Origin: Clostridium sp. DL-VIII
GTDB taxonomy: Bacteria > Bacillota > Clostridia > Clostridiales > Clostridiaceae
Assembly (NCBI RefSeq): GCF_000230835.1
Contig: NZ_CM001240.1
Location: 3,979,779 to 4,043,778 of the forward strand
DNA length: 64,000 nt
Direction: 5' to 3'
Part shown: positions 1 through 9,548 of the stretch, piece after piece
Layout: the number at the start of each line of letters is the position of its first letter
Position numbering within the stretch: the first letter of the stretch is position 1
Made by a program: the position numbers and the translations under genes
Notes under the pieces: model-generated
What the model saw: only the letters and a program-made list of their open reading frames with translations
Database searches by the model: none
Told to the model about the DNA's origin: nothing

Positions 1-527
1 TTGTACGTTCCAAATTTATCTATTTCTATTTTTGCAGGTTTTGTTAATATCTCTTCATCTTGTCCAATGTATATCCCCTGCTCTAATTTTTTTATATCCG
101 CCTCATCTAATGAACCTAACGCCCAAAAGAAATAAGTTTTTTGAATATGCTTTTCTGGATACATAACTTTATGTTCAAATTCACCGTCATTTGTAAGCAA
201 TAATAATCCTTCTGTATCCTTATCCAATCGCCCAACATGAAATACTCCACTCATATTATCCTCATAAAAAAAATCAAATACTGTTTTATGAACTTCATCA
301 GTTTTTGCAGTAATGCAGCCAGCAGGTTTATGAAACATATAATATACTTTTCCAGTATATAAAACTGTTTTATTAAGATATTCAATAACATCATAACTTT
401 CATCAATTTCTATTGCAGGCTCAGTAATAATTTCTCCATTTACCTTTACACTACCTTCTTTAATATAAATTCTAACTTTTTTTCTACTTCCAACAGCTGC
501 TGCCGCTAGAAATTTATCTAATCTCAT
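1..527 (-). CDS. rsuA: 16S rRNA pseudouridine synthase, RsuA/RluB family (3' end beyond window)
   Basis: This gene reads leftwards off the window edge, so the C-terminus is missing. The start ATG is at 527, with an AGGTG ribosome site about 10 bases upstream. The first ~60 residues form an S4 RNA-binding domain (RLDKFLAAAAVGSRKK, then VKVNGEII). The catalytic domain follows with GRLDKDTEGLLLLTNDG, which holds the conserved catalytic Asp of this family. About 175 residues are visible; complete members have about 240. Known family members isomerise a specific uridine in rRNA, U516 of 16S rRNA for RsuA. RsuA and the 23S-specific RluB cannot be separated on this fragment, but the short form without extensions favours RsuA. 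Confidence 0.9.
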   Translation of the reverse strand, partial: MRLDKFLAAAAVGSRKKVRIYIKEGSVKVNGEIITEPAIEIDESYDVIEYLNKTVLYTGKVYYMFHKPAGCITAKTDEVHKTVFDFFYEDNMSGVFHVGRLDKDTEGLLLLTNDGEFEHKVMYPEKHIQKTYFFWALGSLDEADIKKLEQGIYIGQDEEILTKPAKIEIDKFGTY

Positions 528-675
528 ATCTAACTACACCTTTTCCTTTGTAAAATATTTAAGTCTTTATTCTATGGCACGCCACTATAACATAAAAATA
601 ATGTACGTAAAAAATGTGCACATTTTAGTATATATATTTCTTAATTATAGTATAAAAATAATATTAATGATATAA

Positions 676-729
676 AAAACAAAGCTGCCACAGAATGATT
701 AAAAAATCACTCTGAGACAGCTTTGTTTT
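676..729. terminator. Intrinsic terminator-like hairpin
   Basis: Arms 676-687 (AAAACAAAGCTG) and 718-729 (CAGCTTTGTTTT) match perfectly, and the stem continues inward with a few mismatches. It has A- and T-tracts on both sides and so could work in either direction. It lies upstream of rsuA and about 300 bases beyond the 3' end of the AraC-type gene that ends at 1026. Confidence 0.7.
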
Positions 730-1025
730 CAAATCCGTTACAAATGTCTATAGTATTCCCCTTAAATTAACTATTTTTTGTACAATAACCGGATGTCACC
801 GTAATTCTTTACAGCTGCTGCATTAAGTTTGTGCTATAGGGATTTACAACAATTCCATAAAATTCATGATCACCTAAGAATTTACAAAAATAATTACAGC
901 AAAGAATTTCATATAATAAAAACCCCTTTTCCCAATAAATATACCATAAATAATTTATTTATTATATAACTTACTTACACCTATATAATAGCATATTCTT
1001 AAGAAATAAGATTGTAAAATATTGC

Positions 1026-1787
1026 TCACTTTTTGGTAAGGTTTTTTTTATAACTTTGAATAGATACACCCATTAGCTTTTTAAACTGCTTACATAAATG
1101 GCTTTGGTCAACTAAACTTAGATTGTGAGCTAAATTCACCTTTGATTCAGAATCATGTATATAGTTTTTTAAAATCCTCATTTTTGCTTGTATATGATAT
1201 TGGTTAGGTGTTACTCCCATTTCTTTTTTAAAGAGACGAATTAAATGGTACTTTGATAAATGAAACTTTCTTGCAAGTTCATCTAAATCAAATCTTTTAT
1301 CTGCATTTTTCTTTATGTATTCAGCAATCAATAATATAGTTTCATTTTTAGGAACATTTACATATAAAGAATCTGTTTCTATAGCACTGCTGATTAAATC
1401 AAGAATTGACTCTAAAAACTGCTTTTCATTATGGCTGCTTTTAAAGGCTTCACATAAATTCCACATATCTTCAGTTTTTTTCATTTCAATAAAATATTTA
1501 TTAAATCTAATATTTTCAACTTGCTTTCCCAACTCATTTTTAAAACATATTGTTATATACTCATATTTAGACTCAGTTGTTATTGCTATTCCAGTATTTG
1601 ATGGTACAATAAAAATCATGTTTTCCTTTAATAAACACCTTGTGTTACTTATAGTAAATAATGCGCTACCTTTAGTAATAGCTCCCACATAAAAACCTTC
1701 ATGGCTATGAAGCGGAAAGCAATGGTTACTTTCTCCATGCAGAATTTCAATTGATCCTTTTTCATAAAATTTAATATTATTTTTCAT
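1026..1787 (-). CDS. AraC-family transcriptional regulator with cupin-like sensor domain
   Basis: This 253-aa regulator has an N-terminal AraC-type sensing domain (residues ~10-90, with FPLHSHEGFYVGAITKGSA typical of the cupin fold). A C-terminal AraC/XylS DNA-binding domain spans residues ~150-250 (helix-turn-helix around DLDELARKFHLSKYHLIRLFKKEMG, split here as DLDELARKFH and LSKYHLIRLF; the second helix pair ends VSIQSYKK). A GGAGAG ribosome site precedes the ATG. It is likely a small-molecule-responsive regulator, but the ligand and targets cannot be read. It is a single-gene unit; the only close neighbour on the same strand is the upstream chemoreceptor gene, separated by a terminator. 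Confidence 0.9.
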   Translation of the reverse strand: MKNNIKFYEKGSIEILHGESNHCFPLHSHEGFYVGAITKGSALFTISNTRCLLKENMIFIVPSNTGIAITTESKYEYITICFKNELGKQVENIRFNKYFIEMKKTEDMWNLCEAFKSSHNEKQFLESILDLISSAIETDSLYVNVPKNETILLIAEYIKKNADKRFDLDELARKFHLSKYHLIRLFKKEMGVTPNQYHIQAKMRILKNYIHDSESKVNLAHNLSLVDQSHLCKQFKKLMGVSIQSYKKNLTKK

Positions 1788-1880
1788 GCTTTACATCTCT
1801 CCGAATTAAATAATCACACGCAATATTTTATAACATTATACAATAAAAATAAATAGCTACTATATATGTTACAAAGAATA

Positions 1881-1928
1881 AAATCCCTATAATGTGAACA
1901 TTTTGTACTGTACACTTTATAGGGATTT
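1881..1928. terminator. Intrinsic terminator (chemoreceptor gene)
   Basis: This is a near-perfect stem. Arm 1881-1896 pairs with 1913-1928 with one mismatch, and the arms continue inward (GTGaACA against TGTaCAC). T-rich sequence flanks both ends. It sits about 80 bases downstream of the chemoreceptor stop codon and upstream of the AraC gene. Confidence 0.8.
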
Positions 1929-2005
1929 CTTTATTTAACCTTACTTACGTTTTTAAAATTTAATATATTTTATTTACTTGGTTAATTAAATTTTTTTCAT
2001 AGTAA

Positions 2006-3721
2006 TTATAGCTTAAATTTCTGTACCATTTCATTAAGTTTTTGAGCAAGCTCTGCCTGATTTTGTGCAGTTAATGCTACTTGCTCTATAGCTTTTGTAG
2101 TTTCATTCATGCTATCTTTTATCATCTCAGCTTCTTCACTTGATTTTTGTGATGTTACAGCCATATTTTGAATAGCTTCACTAACTTGTCCGACTGTAGC
2201 TGTAATTTCTTCAGACATGGCAGCAATTTCTTCAGACATGTTACTTACAAAATCCGAATCATTGTAGTACTTATTTCCAACCTCACTATAATCATTAAAT
2301 TGTTCATGGACATTTTTACTTAAAAACTCTAGCATATCACTACCTGTGCTAATACTGCTATTAAATGCCTGCTGAACTTTAGCAATAGTACTTTGAATAT
2401 TTACTACTGCGTCAGATGATTGCTCTGCAAGCGTTCTAACTTCTTCTGCTACTACTGCAAAGCCCTTTCCCTGCTCTCCTGCTCTTGCCGCTTCAATTGC
2501 AGCATTCAATGCAAGTAAATTTGTTTGTTCTGCTATGCTTCCAATTGTTTCTGCCATAACCTTTATACTATCTACTACTTTCCCTTCTTCGATAGCTTTC
2601 TGCATTTTTTCCCGCTTTTCAAGATATATTTCTCTAGTTTGATCAATAGCCTTTTTGCTATTATTTTTAACTTCTATAGATCTTTCCTTAGACTTACCTG
2701 CATTATTACTTCCTTCCATGGCCTTAGAAGAGAGTATATTAACACTTGAATCCACTTCTTCAATAGATGCATTTATTTCTTCTGTAACAGCACTAGACTC
2801 TTGCATAGAAGATGCAATAGTGTCTACTGCTTCATCTATTGTAACAGCTTTTGATGATATTTCTTCAACAGTCGCTGAAAGTTCTTGTGATGCTGCACTT
2901 AAATCCTGTGAATTTTCCATAATAGCCTTTACTAAGCTTTTTACATTTTCTTGTGCTGCATTTAAAGCTTCACCTGTTTGTCCAAACTCATCTTTTCTTG
3001 TAAGTTCAATTGCAATTGAAAAATCATATGTTGATAATCTTTGCGCTAACTCTTTTATCTTTCTCAATGGATATAATATATTTTTACTTAATATGTATGC
3101 CATAGCAAGAATAATTAAAAATACTACAGCTGTAAATGTTATTATTGTATATCTAACACTAGCAAACTGAGTTTTGTTATTTAAATTAGCTTGCTCCGCA
3201 GCTTTTGTATTTGCATCAATACTTTTTTGTATGTTATCAAGTAAAGAATTTTTAATTGTTGTTAAATCACCATTGCTAATTTTAATCGCTTCATCATAGT
3301 TACCAGCCTTCGCAAGTTCAATTGATTTATCTCTTACTTCTATGTATTTTGCCAAGTCACTTTTTAAATCACTATAAGTTTGTTTTTCTTCTTGACCTGT
3401 AATTAAGCCTCCATATTCATTCATGCTTTGATCATTTTTTTTGTCTAGATCATCAATAACCTTTAAATAGTCATTAAATTTTGTATTATCCTTTTCAAAA
3501 ACAAGCCTATTATATGTAGCCCTCATATCATTTATATTTCCTTTAATTTCTCCTAAATCCTTAATAGATAGTAAATTACATCTATATAAGATATCTGCAT
3601 TACTATTTATTTTAGCCGAACTCAATATACCTTCAGTTCCTATTGCAACTATACAAATGCAAATTACAAAAAATACTGCAACAAGTTTTTTCTTAACACT
3701 TAAATTAATAAATAATTTCAT
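2006..3721 (-). CDS. Methyl-accepting chemotaxis protein
   Basis: This 571-aa chemoreceptor has TM1 at residues ~10-30, a ~160-residue extracytoplasmic region of four-helix-bundle (4HB_MCP) type, and TM2 at ~190-212. A HAMP linker follows ([18 protein letters not shown]), then a long helical signalling domain whose conserved tip is [20 protein letters not shown]. The tip binds CheA and CheW, so ligand binding outside the cell would set kinase activity and swimming bias. AAGGGG precedes the ATG. The ligand is unknown. It is a stand-alone gene with its own terminator at 1881-1928 and no chemotaxis genes nearby, as is usual for clostridial receptors. Confidence 0.95.
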   Translation of the reverse strand: MKLFINLSVKKKLVAVFFVICICIVAIGTEGILSSAKINSNADILYRCNLLSIKDLGEIKGNINDMRATYNRLVFEKDNTKFNDYLKVIDDLDKKNDQSMNEYGGLITGQEEKQTYSDLKSDLAKYIEVRDKSIELAKAGNYDEAIKISNGDLTTIKNSLLDNIQKSIDANTKAAEQANLNNKTQFASVRYTIITFTAVVFLIILAMAYILSKNILYPLRKIKELAQRLSTYDFSIAIELTRKDEFGQTGEALNAAQENVKSLVKAIMENSQDLSAASQELSATVEEISSKAVTIDEAVDTIASSMQESSAVTEEINASIEEVDSSVNILSSKAMEGSNNAGKSKERSIEVKNNSKKAIDQTREIYLEKREKMQKAIEEGKVVDSIKVMAETIGSIAEQTNLLALNAAIEAARAGEQGKGFAVVAEEVRTLAEQSSDAVVNIQSTIAKVQQAFNSSISTGSDMLEFLSKNVHEQFNDYSEVGNKYYNDSDFVSNMSEEIAAMSEEITATVGQVSEAIQNMAVTSQKSSEEAEMIKDSMNETTKAIEQVALTAQNQAELAQKLNEMVQKFKL

Positions 3722-4692
3722 TTTAACTCTACCCCTTTTATAATATATTTTATGTTTTGTTCATTATTTTTAGTATAAATATGTCAATTTAATAGCTGTA
3801 ATTAAATGATTACTATACTTTTCAAATACAAATCGCTCAAAATCGACATTTTTCACTATTATAATAACTTTACACTGTTTCCTAAGCTCTTTCAACAATG
3901 TTACTAAATAATTTTCTGAATTATTAATAACATTATAGCTTTGCATATTACAAAATTTAATCATATTTTTTACAAAATTCAATGTTATCTACTTTAAATG
4001 TATATTTTTTTACACAAAAAGGACACCTCAAAATATCTAAGCTATTACAGAGAATTTTTATATTAATAATTCTTTTTATGCTTAAAATATATATTTTAAT
4101 GCATTAGATGGTACTTTTATGAATCAAATATACGGATATCTAATAACAAATGGCTAGAATAAAAATTATATTTAATCAGTCTAGATGATATTTTTGTCTC
4201 TATATAACTTTATTTTATTTTTTCTTAGGACTCTTATCAAATACGTAACTCCTATTCTTTAATTTTCTCATTCTCCTTCCTCCTTCCCTACCATATAAAT
4301 ATTTCTATATTCTTCTTAAAAATCCTTTATATTTGTATTTATTACATTATCAAACATAATTCGAATCTTATTTTATCCATTAATAATTCTTTTCTTCTGA
4401 AAATATAATTTAAAAAATTTCTTAGAATTTAATTTATAGAAAGTGTGTTAAATCAATAATCAATAAAATATTATTATTAAATGAATATAAAAGAGGTAGC
4501 TTTAGAGTGATTGAGTGACATTGTGAAAGATAGCAATCATTAGTTAATTATAGATAAGAAGTTTTATAAATCTAGTGAATAAATTTGACTTATTTGGACA
4601 TTTACAATTGTCTTCTAAAGGAATATATTACTATCTATACCATTTAAACAGAGATATCTCTAAAAAATACAAAAAATTTAGGAGGAAATTTT
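3722..4692. other. Long intergenic region, no supported gene
   Basis: This ~970-base AT-rich stretch lies between the divergent chemoreceptor and SPFH genes. The only open frames are short, have no ribosome binding site, and look like chance frames. A slightly less AT-rich segment at about 4485-4560 lies just upstream of the SPFH gene and may hold its promoter or leader, but no convincing -35/-10 pair was found. Confidence 0.5.
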
Positions 4693-6948
4693 ATGAATTC
4701 AGAAACAATATCAATTTTAATTTTTGCAGGTATTGGAATCGTAGGCCTAATTGTAATACTTTATGGCATAGGATTTACAAGTATCGGAACAGATGAAGTA
4801 GGCATAGTAGAAAAATGGTGGAGCTTAAAAGGCTCTGTACCCGCTGATGGCTTAATTGCATTAAAAGGTGAAGCTGGTTATCAGCCACAAGTACTTAGAG
4901 CTGGTGTTCATTTTAAAACACCATTTAAGTATAAAGTAAAAAAAGTAAGACTTGTAACTATCCCACAAGGGCAAATAGGTTATGTGTTTGCAAGATCTGG
5001 TGAAAGCCTTTCAGATGGACAAACTTTAGGAAAAGTTGTCCGAGAGTGCAAATCCTTTCAGGATGTAGTTGCCTTTTTAAATAATGGTGGACAAAAAGGT
5101 CCACAAAGGCAGGTTCTTCGTGAAGGTACTTATGCCTTTAATTTAGCTCAGTTTATAATAATTACAAAGGATAAAGTTCACTCAATATTTACATCAAAGG
5201 ATGAATCAGCACAAATAGAAACCATGCGAAGTGATTTACTAAGAGTTAACGGCTTTCTTCCTGTAGTTATATCAAGTTCAAAAAATCTTGAGCAAGATGA
5301 ATTCGGAAATACTATTAAAACTAAAGACACAATTGGAATTGTCACTGTTAATGAAGGGCCTACTCCAGATAATGGAGCTATAATTGCTCCATTAGTTGGT
5401 GAAGGCATTGCAAATGAATATTACCACAACAACTTTCAAGAACCCGAAAAATTCTTAGCTGCTGGTGGTAGAAAAGGTAAGCAGATGCAGGTATTAACTG
5501 ATGGTGTTTACTTTATTAATAGATTATTTGCAAATGTGGACATAGTTCCAAAAAGTATCATAAATATCGGCTACGTTGGTGTTGTAGTAAGTTATTTTGG
5601 TGACAAAGGTGAAGATGTATCTGGCTCAGACTATTCTCATGGAGAACTTGTTGAACAAGGCAAAAAAGGTATTTGGAAAGAATGTATGATGCCAGGTAAG
5701 TATCCCTTCAATACTTATGCAGGTAAAATCATTCCAGTGCCTACTACTAATGTTATACTAAAATGGATTAGTGGTCAGGTTGGAGATCACAAACTAGATG
5801 ATAACTTAAAAGAAATTAGTTTAATTACTAAAGATGCTTTTGAACCTAATCTTCCACTTACTGTAGTATTTAATATTGATTATAGAAAAGCTTCTTCTGT
5901 AATCCAAAGATTTGGTGATATTAAATTACTTATTGAGCAATCCCTTGATCCTATGGTTGCTGGTTATTTTAAAAACATTGGACAAACCAAGACTTTAATT
6001 GAATTAGTACAAGATAGAAGTTCTATTCAAGAACAAGCATCACAAGAAATGAAAGAAAAATTTAAGCTATATGATTTAGAATTACAAGAAGTCTTAATAG
6101 GTACACCTGCTGCTTCTTCAACAGATAAGAGAATTGATCTTATCCTTACACAACTTCGAGACAGGCAAGTTGCTCTTGAAGAAATTAAAACAAATGAAGC
6201 AAAACAAAAATCAGCAGAAAAACAAAGAGAGCTTAATGAAGCAATTGCTAAAAGTGCAGCTCAGGCAGCCCTTACTCAATCAAGTATCGATATAGAAGTT
6301 GCCGATAATAAAGGTAAATCTGAATTAAAGCTTGCTGAACAATTAGCATTAAAAACTCAAAAGCTTGCTGAAGCTGATAAATATAAGAGAACTCAAGAAG
6401 CTGATGCCTTAAAATATACAAAAGAAGCTGAAGCTGCTGCCAATGCAAAAGCTACTGAGCTTAATGCTGCTGCTAATGCAAAGCAGGTAGAACTGCAAGC
6501 TAGTGCTGAAGCCTTCAAGCTTGAAAAAGTAGGTGCCGCTCAAGCTTTAAATATTAAAGCTGTTGCGGAAGCTACTGCAGAACAAGAAACAAAAGTTGGT
6601 CTTGCAAAAGGTACTGCTGCCAAAGCTTTAGTTGAAGCTTATGGCGGACCAGAATTACAAGTTCAACAAAGCGTATTAACTGCTTTTGCAGAGGCCCTAA
6701 AGATAAATAAATCTCCACTTGTACCTCAAACAGTATTTATGGGTGGTGCTGATGGAAAAACCCCTAATGCTATGGAAGGAATTTTGAGCATGATTTTAGC
6801 TAATATGGCAAGTTCTAATGGATCAATAGTAAACATGAGTAAAACTGCCACTTCTCCTCTAACTAATGAAACAAATAATATCTCAACTAATGAGTCAGAA
6901 ACAACTAAACAAGAAGATAGTATTTCTGCTAAGAAACCAGAAATTTAG
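4693..6948 (+). CDS. SPFH/band 7 (flotillin-like) membrane protein
   Basis: This 751-aa protein has one N-terminal membrane segment (residues ~8-30), then an SPFH/band 7 domain (VGIVEKWWSLKG through about residue 480). A long Ala/Glu/Lys-rich coiled coil (~490-660) is typical of flotillins, and a short Ser/Thr/Asn-rich tail ends the protein. The domain is longer than in classical flotillin (about 500 aa in total), with repeated GxxGKGxQ(M/R)QVL-type turns that suggest internal duplication. Family members build membrane-associated oligomeric scaffolds. AGGAGG lies 8 bases before the ATG. It is monocistronic and ends near a bidirectional hairpin at 7060-7108. The exact role is unknown. Confidence 0.85.
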   Translation: MNSETISILIFAGIGIVGLIVILYGIGFTSIGTDEVGIVEKWWSLKGSVPADGLIALKGEAGYQPQVLRAGVHFKTPFKYKVKKVRLVTIPQGQIGYVFARSGESLSDGQTLGKVVRECKSFQDVVAFLNNGGQKGPQRQVLREGTYAFNLAQFIIITKDKVHSIFTSKDESAQIETMRSDLLRVNGFLPVVISSSKNLEQDEFGNTIKTKDTIGIVTVNEGPTPDNGAIIAPLVGEGIANEYYHNNFQEPEKFLAAGGRKGKQMQVLTDGVYFINRLFANVDIVPKSIINIGYVGVVVSYFGDKGEDVSGSDYSHGELVEQGKKGIWKECMMPGKYPFNTYAGKIIPVPTTNVILKWISGQVGDHKLDDNLKEISLITKDAFEPNLPLTVVFNIDYRKASSVIQRFGDIKLLIEQSLDPMVAGYFKNIGQTKTLIELVQDRSSIQEQASQEMKEKFKLYDLELQEVLIGTPAASSTDKRIDLILTQLRDRQVALEEIKTNEAKQKSAEKQRELNEAIAKSAAQAALTQSSIDIEVADNKGKSELKLAEQLALKTQKLAEADKYKRTQEADALKYTKEAEAAANAKATELNAAANAKQVELQASAEAFKLEKVGAAQALNIKAVAEATAEQETKVGLAKGTAAKALVEAYGGPELQVQQSVLTAFAEALKINKSPLVPQTVFMGGADGKTPNAMEGILSMILANMASSNGSIVNMSKTATSPLTNETNNISTNESETTKQEDSISAKKPEI

Positions 6949-7059
6949 ATTCATTTTTATGTTTAGTTTATAGATATACAGCTTTAAAATTAAACTAATG
7001 TCGTCAACTTAAGGTAATATATAAATAATTAACAAAAAAACACTTCACAATAATTGAAA

Positions 7060-7108
7060 AAAATCAAACCTCGCTATAGATATTAAATTTATAGTGGGGT
7101 TTGATTTT
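7060..7108. terminator. Bidirectional intrinsic terminator
   Basis: An AAATCAAACCTCGCTATA arm pairs with TATAGTGGGGTTTGATTT around an AT-rich loop, with one G-T pair. It is flanked by A- and T-tracts. It lies 110 bases after the SPFH stop codon and can also end transcription arriving from the opposite strand. Confidence 0.8.
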
Positions 7109-7250
7109 ATGACAAAGATTAAATTATTATCCTAACTTTTAAAGAACGCAAATAAATTAATTAATTATTTCCAATGAATCGAGCAAATCTCCTTAAGATT
7201 TATTGTTGAGAATGATTGCTATATATTAGTTGACACTAGATTTTAAATTT

Positions 7251-7682
7251 TTAATCTATTGTTTCTTCATCGTCTATTTTAACTTCAAAATTTTTATGTA
7301 CTCTTACTATATATCCCATATCATCTATTTCAGCATAAGCTAATACATTTATACATCCCATTGATACTATCCCCTGTGTCTTATCTTTCTCATTTATTAA
7401 AGTATAATACCTATATCCATCTCCATCGATCTTATCTTTATAAAAATTACTTAAAGATTCATCTGTTATTTTATCTGGATTATATGTTACTGTCGCTCTC
7501 TTATTGCTTTCTATGTCGGGGCCGTTAGCATCAATAATTTCTTCTTTTATATCATTTACATTTATTCCTGTATATTTTGTTCTATCATTATATACTTTCT
7601 TAAGCTTCCCTGGAATATCATTGTATCCAATTAACGAAAATAATATTATTACAATCATTAATCTTATAACTATTTTTTTCAT
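7251..7682 (-). CDS. Small exported protein of unknown function, lipoprotein-like N-terminus
   Basis: I do not recognise the family. The ATG at 7682 is chosen because an AAGGAGG site lies 8 bases before it; an upstream in-frame ATG at 7727 would place that ribosome site inside the gene. The 143-aa product begins MKK, followed by a hydrophobic segment (residues 4-19) ending LFSLIG, and is then hydrophilic. The lipobox position expected to be Cys is Tyr20 (TAC, one base from TGC), so it may be a secreted or membrane-anchored protein that has lost its lipidation site. The mature part is acidic at its C-terminus (EVKIDDEETID). Confidence 0.65.
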   Translation of the reverse strand: MKKIVIRLMIVIILFSLIGYNDIPGKLKKVYNDRTKYTGINVNDIKEEIIDANGPDIESNKRATVTYNPDKITDESLSNFYKDKIDGDGYRYYTLINEKDKTQGIVSMGCINVLAYAEIDDMGYIVRVHKNFEVKIDDEETID

Positions 7683-7762
7683 ATAATTTCCTCCTTGTCC
7701 ACTAATAAGTTTATATAAATTGTACAACTTGTCAATAAAATTTAAAATATTAATTCTACTAT

Positions 7763-8104
7763 TTAGTTTTCATCATTAATTTCTAATTGTTCCTTTACCC
7801 AGTCATTAATACCCTTTAATGAAGGAAGTAACTTTTTGCCATTTTCGGTTAAGGAATATTCCACACGAGGAGGCATTTCTAAGTATTGTACACGATTTAT
7901 TATTTTATGCTGTTCTAAATCTTGCAAGCAGTTACTTAGTGACATATTAGTAATTCCATCAAGTTCCCTTTTTAACTCATTGAAACGTACTACTCCCTTT
8001 TTCATTAATATACATAGTATAGGCAGTTTCCATTTGCCACCAAGTATCTTAAGTAAATATTGTACAGGGGTATTTATAGAATTATCAATTTTTCTGTCGT
8101 TCAT
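7763..8104 (-). CDS. HxlR-family winged-helix transcriptional regulator
   Basis: At 113 aa this is the usual HxlR length. The family core is clear: TPVQYLLKILGGKWKLPILC, then RFNELKRELDGITNMSLSNCL (recognition helix region), the wing MPPRVEYSLTENGKKLLPSL, and a C-terminal dimerisation helix. It is transcribed divergently from the flavin reductase gene at 8237, with 132 bases between them, the classic layout for an HxlR regulator and its redox-responsive target. An inverted repeat in the spacer (8132-8169) is a candidate operator. The inducer is unknown; HxlR proteins often sense aldehydes, quinones or disulfide stress. Confidence 0.9.
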   Translation of the reverse strand: MNDRKIDNSINTPVQYLLKILGGKWKLPILCILMKKGVVRFNELKRELDGITNMSLSNCLQDLEQHKIINRVQYLEMPPRVEYSLTENGKKLLPSLKGINDWVKEQLEINDEN

Positions 8105-8131
8105 AATAAATAATCTCCTTTAGTAAATTTT

Positions 8132-8169
8132 AATATACCTAGTCAAAAAAAATTGCGTACTAGTATATT
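8132..8169. promoter_or_regulatory. Candidate HxlR operator (inverted repeat)
   Basis: The half-sites AATATACCTAGT (8132-8143) and ACTAGTATATT (8159-8169) form an imperfect inverted repeat in the spacer between the divergent hxlR-type gene and the reductase gene. HxlR dimers bind such repeats. That this is the operator is an inference from position and symmetry. Confidence 0.5.
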
Positions 8170-8236
8170 TTTGATTTAATAATATAATTATATCATGAAA
8201 TGAATATTAATTTATGTGTGAAGGAGCAGAAGATTT

Positions 8237-8884
8237 ATGAAAATTATTGCTATTAACGGTAGTCCACGTAAAAATTGGAATACAGCGACTTTATTAAAGA
8301 AAGCTCTTGAGGGAGCGGCTTCAAAAGGAGCAGAAACTGAACTTATAAACCTATATGATTTAAAATATCGTGGATGTATAAGCTGTTTTGCCTGTAAAAG
8401 AAAAAATGGTGAGCATGGTAAATGTGCAATTAAAGATGATTTAACCCCTATTCTTGAAAAATTAGAAACAGCAGATGCTATTATTTTAGGTTCCCCTATT
8501 TATTATATGGATATTACTGCTGGAATGATTTCACTTTTAGAACGTTTCTTATTTTCTCATAGCATATATAGCCTAGAAATACCAACAGTTTATCCTAAGA
8601 AAACACCAGTTGGATTTATTTATACTATGAATGCAACAGAAAAGCAAATTGATGAATTTGGACTTAAGCAAAGTTTAACTTTACGCGAAAATATGATTGC
8701 AAGGACCACAGGAAAACCACTAGAATCATTATATAGCTATAATACTTATCAATTTTCTGATTATGAGAAATTCGAGTCTTCTATGTTCTCTGAAAAAGAA
8801 AAAGCAAAACAAAAAGCTGAACAATTTCCTGTTGATTGTGAAAAAGCCTTTGATATGGGGGTAACTCTTATTACAAATGCTTAA
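8237..8884 (+). CDS. NAD(P)H-dependent flavin oxidoreductase, flavodoxin-like (iron-sulfur flavoprotein-type)
   Basis: This 215-aa protein begins MKIIAINGSPRKNWNTATLL, the phosphate-binding loop of the NADPH-dependent FMN reductase / flavodoxin_2 fold. The second FMN motif is ILGSPIYYMDITAGMISLLE. Cysteines in YRGCISCFACKRKNGEHGKC resemble the cluster region of iron-sulfur flavoproteins (CxxCxxC plus a later Cys), so an Fe-S centre is possible but not certain. It would use FMN to pass electrons from NAD(P)H to a quinone, nitro compound or similar acceptor. AAGGAG lies 11 bases before the ATG. The divergent HxlR gene probably regulates it. Confidence 0.85.
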   Translation: MKIIAINGSPRKNWNTATLLKKALEGAASKGAETELINLYDLKYRGCISCFACKRKNGEHGKCAIKDDLTPILEKLETADAIILGSPIYYMDITAGMISLLERFLFSHSIYSLEIPTVYPKKTPVGFIYTMNATEKQIDEFGLKQSLTLRENMIARTTGKPLESLYSYNTYQFSDYEKFESSMFSEKEKAKQKAEQFPVDCEKAFDMGVTLITNA

Positions 8885-8994
8885 TATAAAGTCATGACTA
8901 CCGTGAAAACGTGTGGTCATGACTTATGAATACGTTACATTAATTTGAATCATAAAATAGAGTAGCTTTTACACTGCTCTATAATACTACCTAC

Positions 8995-9265
8995 TTAGTA
9001 CTTAGTATTTAATATAATTTTACTTGCAGATATACCACGACTAATTAAATATTGTTTTATTTTTTCGCTCTCAACATAAAACACAGCATTATCGCAGCCA
9101 TAAAATGCTTGATACCCTAAGCTTTCTACGCTATCCGGGATTGTTACACTTGCTAAATTACTACATCAGAAAATGCAGCATTACCTATACTTGTTACACT
9201 ATTAGGGATTGTTATGTTTATTAAGCTCTTACAATTAACTCCTTCTACATTTAAATGCCATGTAT
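8995..9265 (-). pseudogene. Frameshifted 3' remnant of a BspA-like leucine-rich-repeat protein gene
   Basis: Two overlapping reading frames on the minus strand encode LRR_5 repeats. The first reads ..NCKSLINITIPNSVTSIGN.. and ends at a stop near 9160. The next frame continues with LASVTIPDSVESLGYQAFYG, then an end segment finishing KIILNTKY before the stop at 8995-8997. The repeats closely resemble those of the intact LRR surface protein at 47868-48719. No start codon or signal peptide remains, so this is a decayed tail of a second such gene. Confidence 0.75.
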
Positions 9266-9288
9266 AACGTTTATAATGCAATATATAT

Positions 9289-9317
9289 TTGACATTAAGT
9301 ACAATATATAGTATAAC
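9289..9317 (+). promoter_or_regulatory. Consensus sigma-A promoter for the XRE/membrane-protein pair
   Basis: TTGACA (9289-9294), a 17-base spacer, and TATAAC (9312-9317) lie 24 bases upstream of the XRE start codon. Transcription should begin around 9324, just before the AGGAGG ribosome site. Confidence 0.8.
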
Positions 9318-9341
9318 TAAATTACACAAGGAGGAATGTAA

Positions 9342-9548
9342 ATGAAAAATCTTAAAATGAAATCTGCAAGAGCCTCTATGGATTTATCTCAAGAGCAATT
9401 AGCAGATAAAGTAGGCGTAACAAGACAAACAATAGGCATGATAGAAGCCGGAAAATTTAATCCCTCATTGCAATTATGCATTCTTATTTGTAAAGCACTT
9501 GGAAAAACATTAAATGATATTTTTTGGGAGGATGGTAATAATGAATAA
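9342..9548 (+). CDS. Small XRE-family helix-turn-helix regulator
   Basis: This 68-aa protein is almost entirely a Cro/C1-type HTH. The motif is LSQEQLADKVGVTRQTIGMI, followed by EAGKFNPSLQLCILICKALG. This compact form, ending near NDIFW, is common in Firmicutes next to a small membrane protein gene, as here. The start has AGGAGG eight bases upstream and a strong promoter at 9289. The stop overlaps the next gene by 8 bases, so the two are translationally coupled. It probably represses or activates its own operon; the signal is unknown. Confidence 0.9.
   Translation: MKNLKMKSARASMDLSQEQLADKVGVTRQTIGMIEAGKFNPSLQLCILICKALGKTLNDIFWEDGNNE

Noticed and set aside
3770..3982. 70-codon ORF upstream of the chemoreceptor gene
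   Set aside because: It has no ribosome binding site, low-complexity AT-driven composition and no recognisable motif; treated as a chance frame.
4575..4796. ORF overlapping the start of the SPFH gene
   Set aside because: It runs into the SPFH gene in another frame and lacks a ribosome site; it is a shadow frame.
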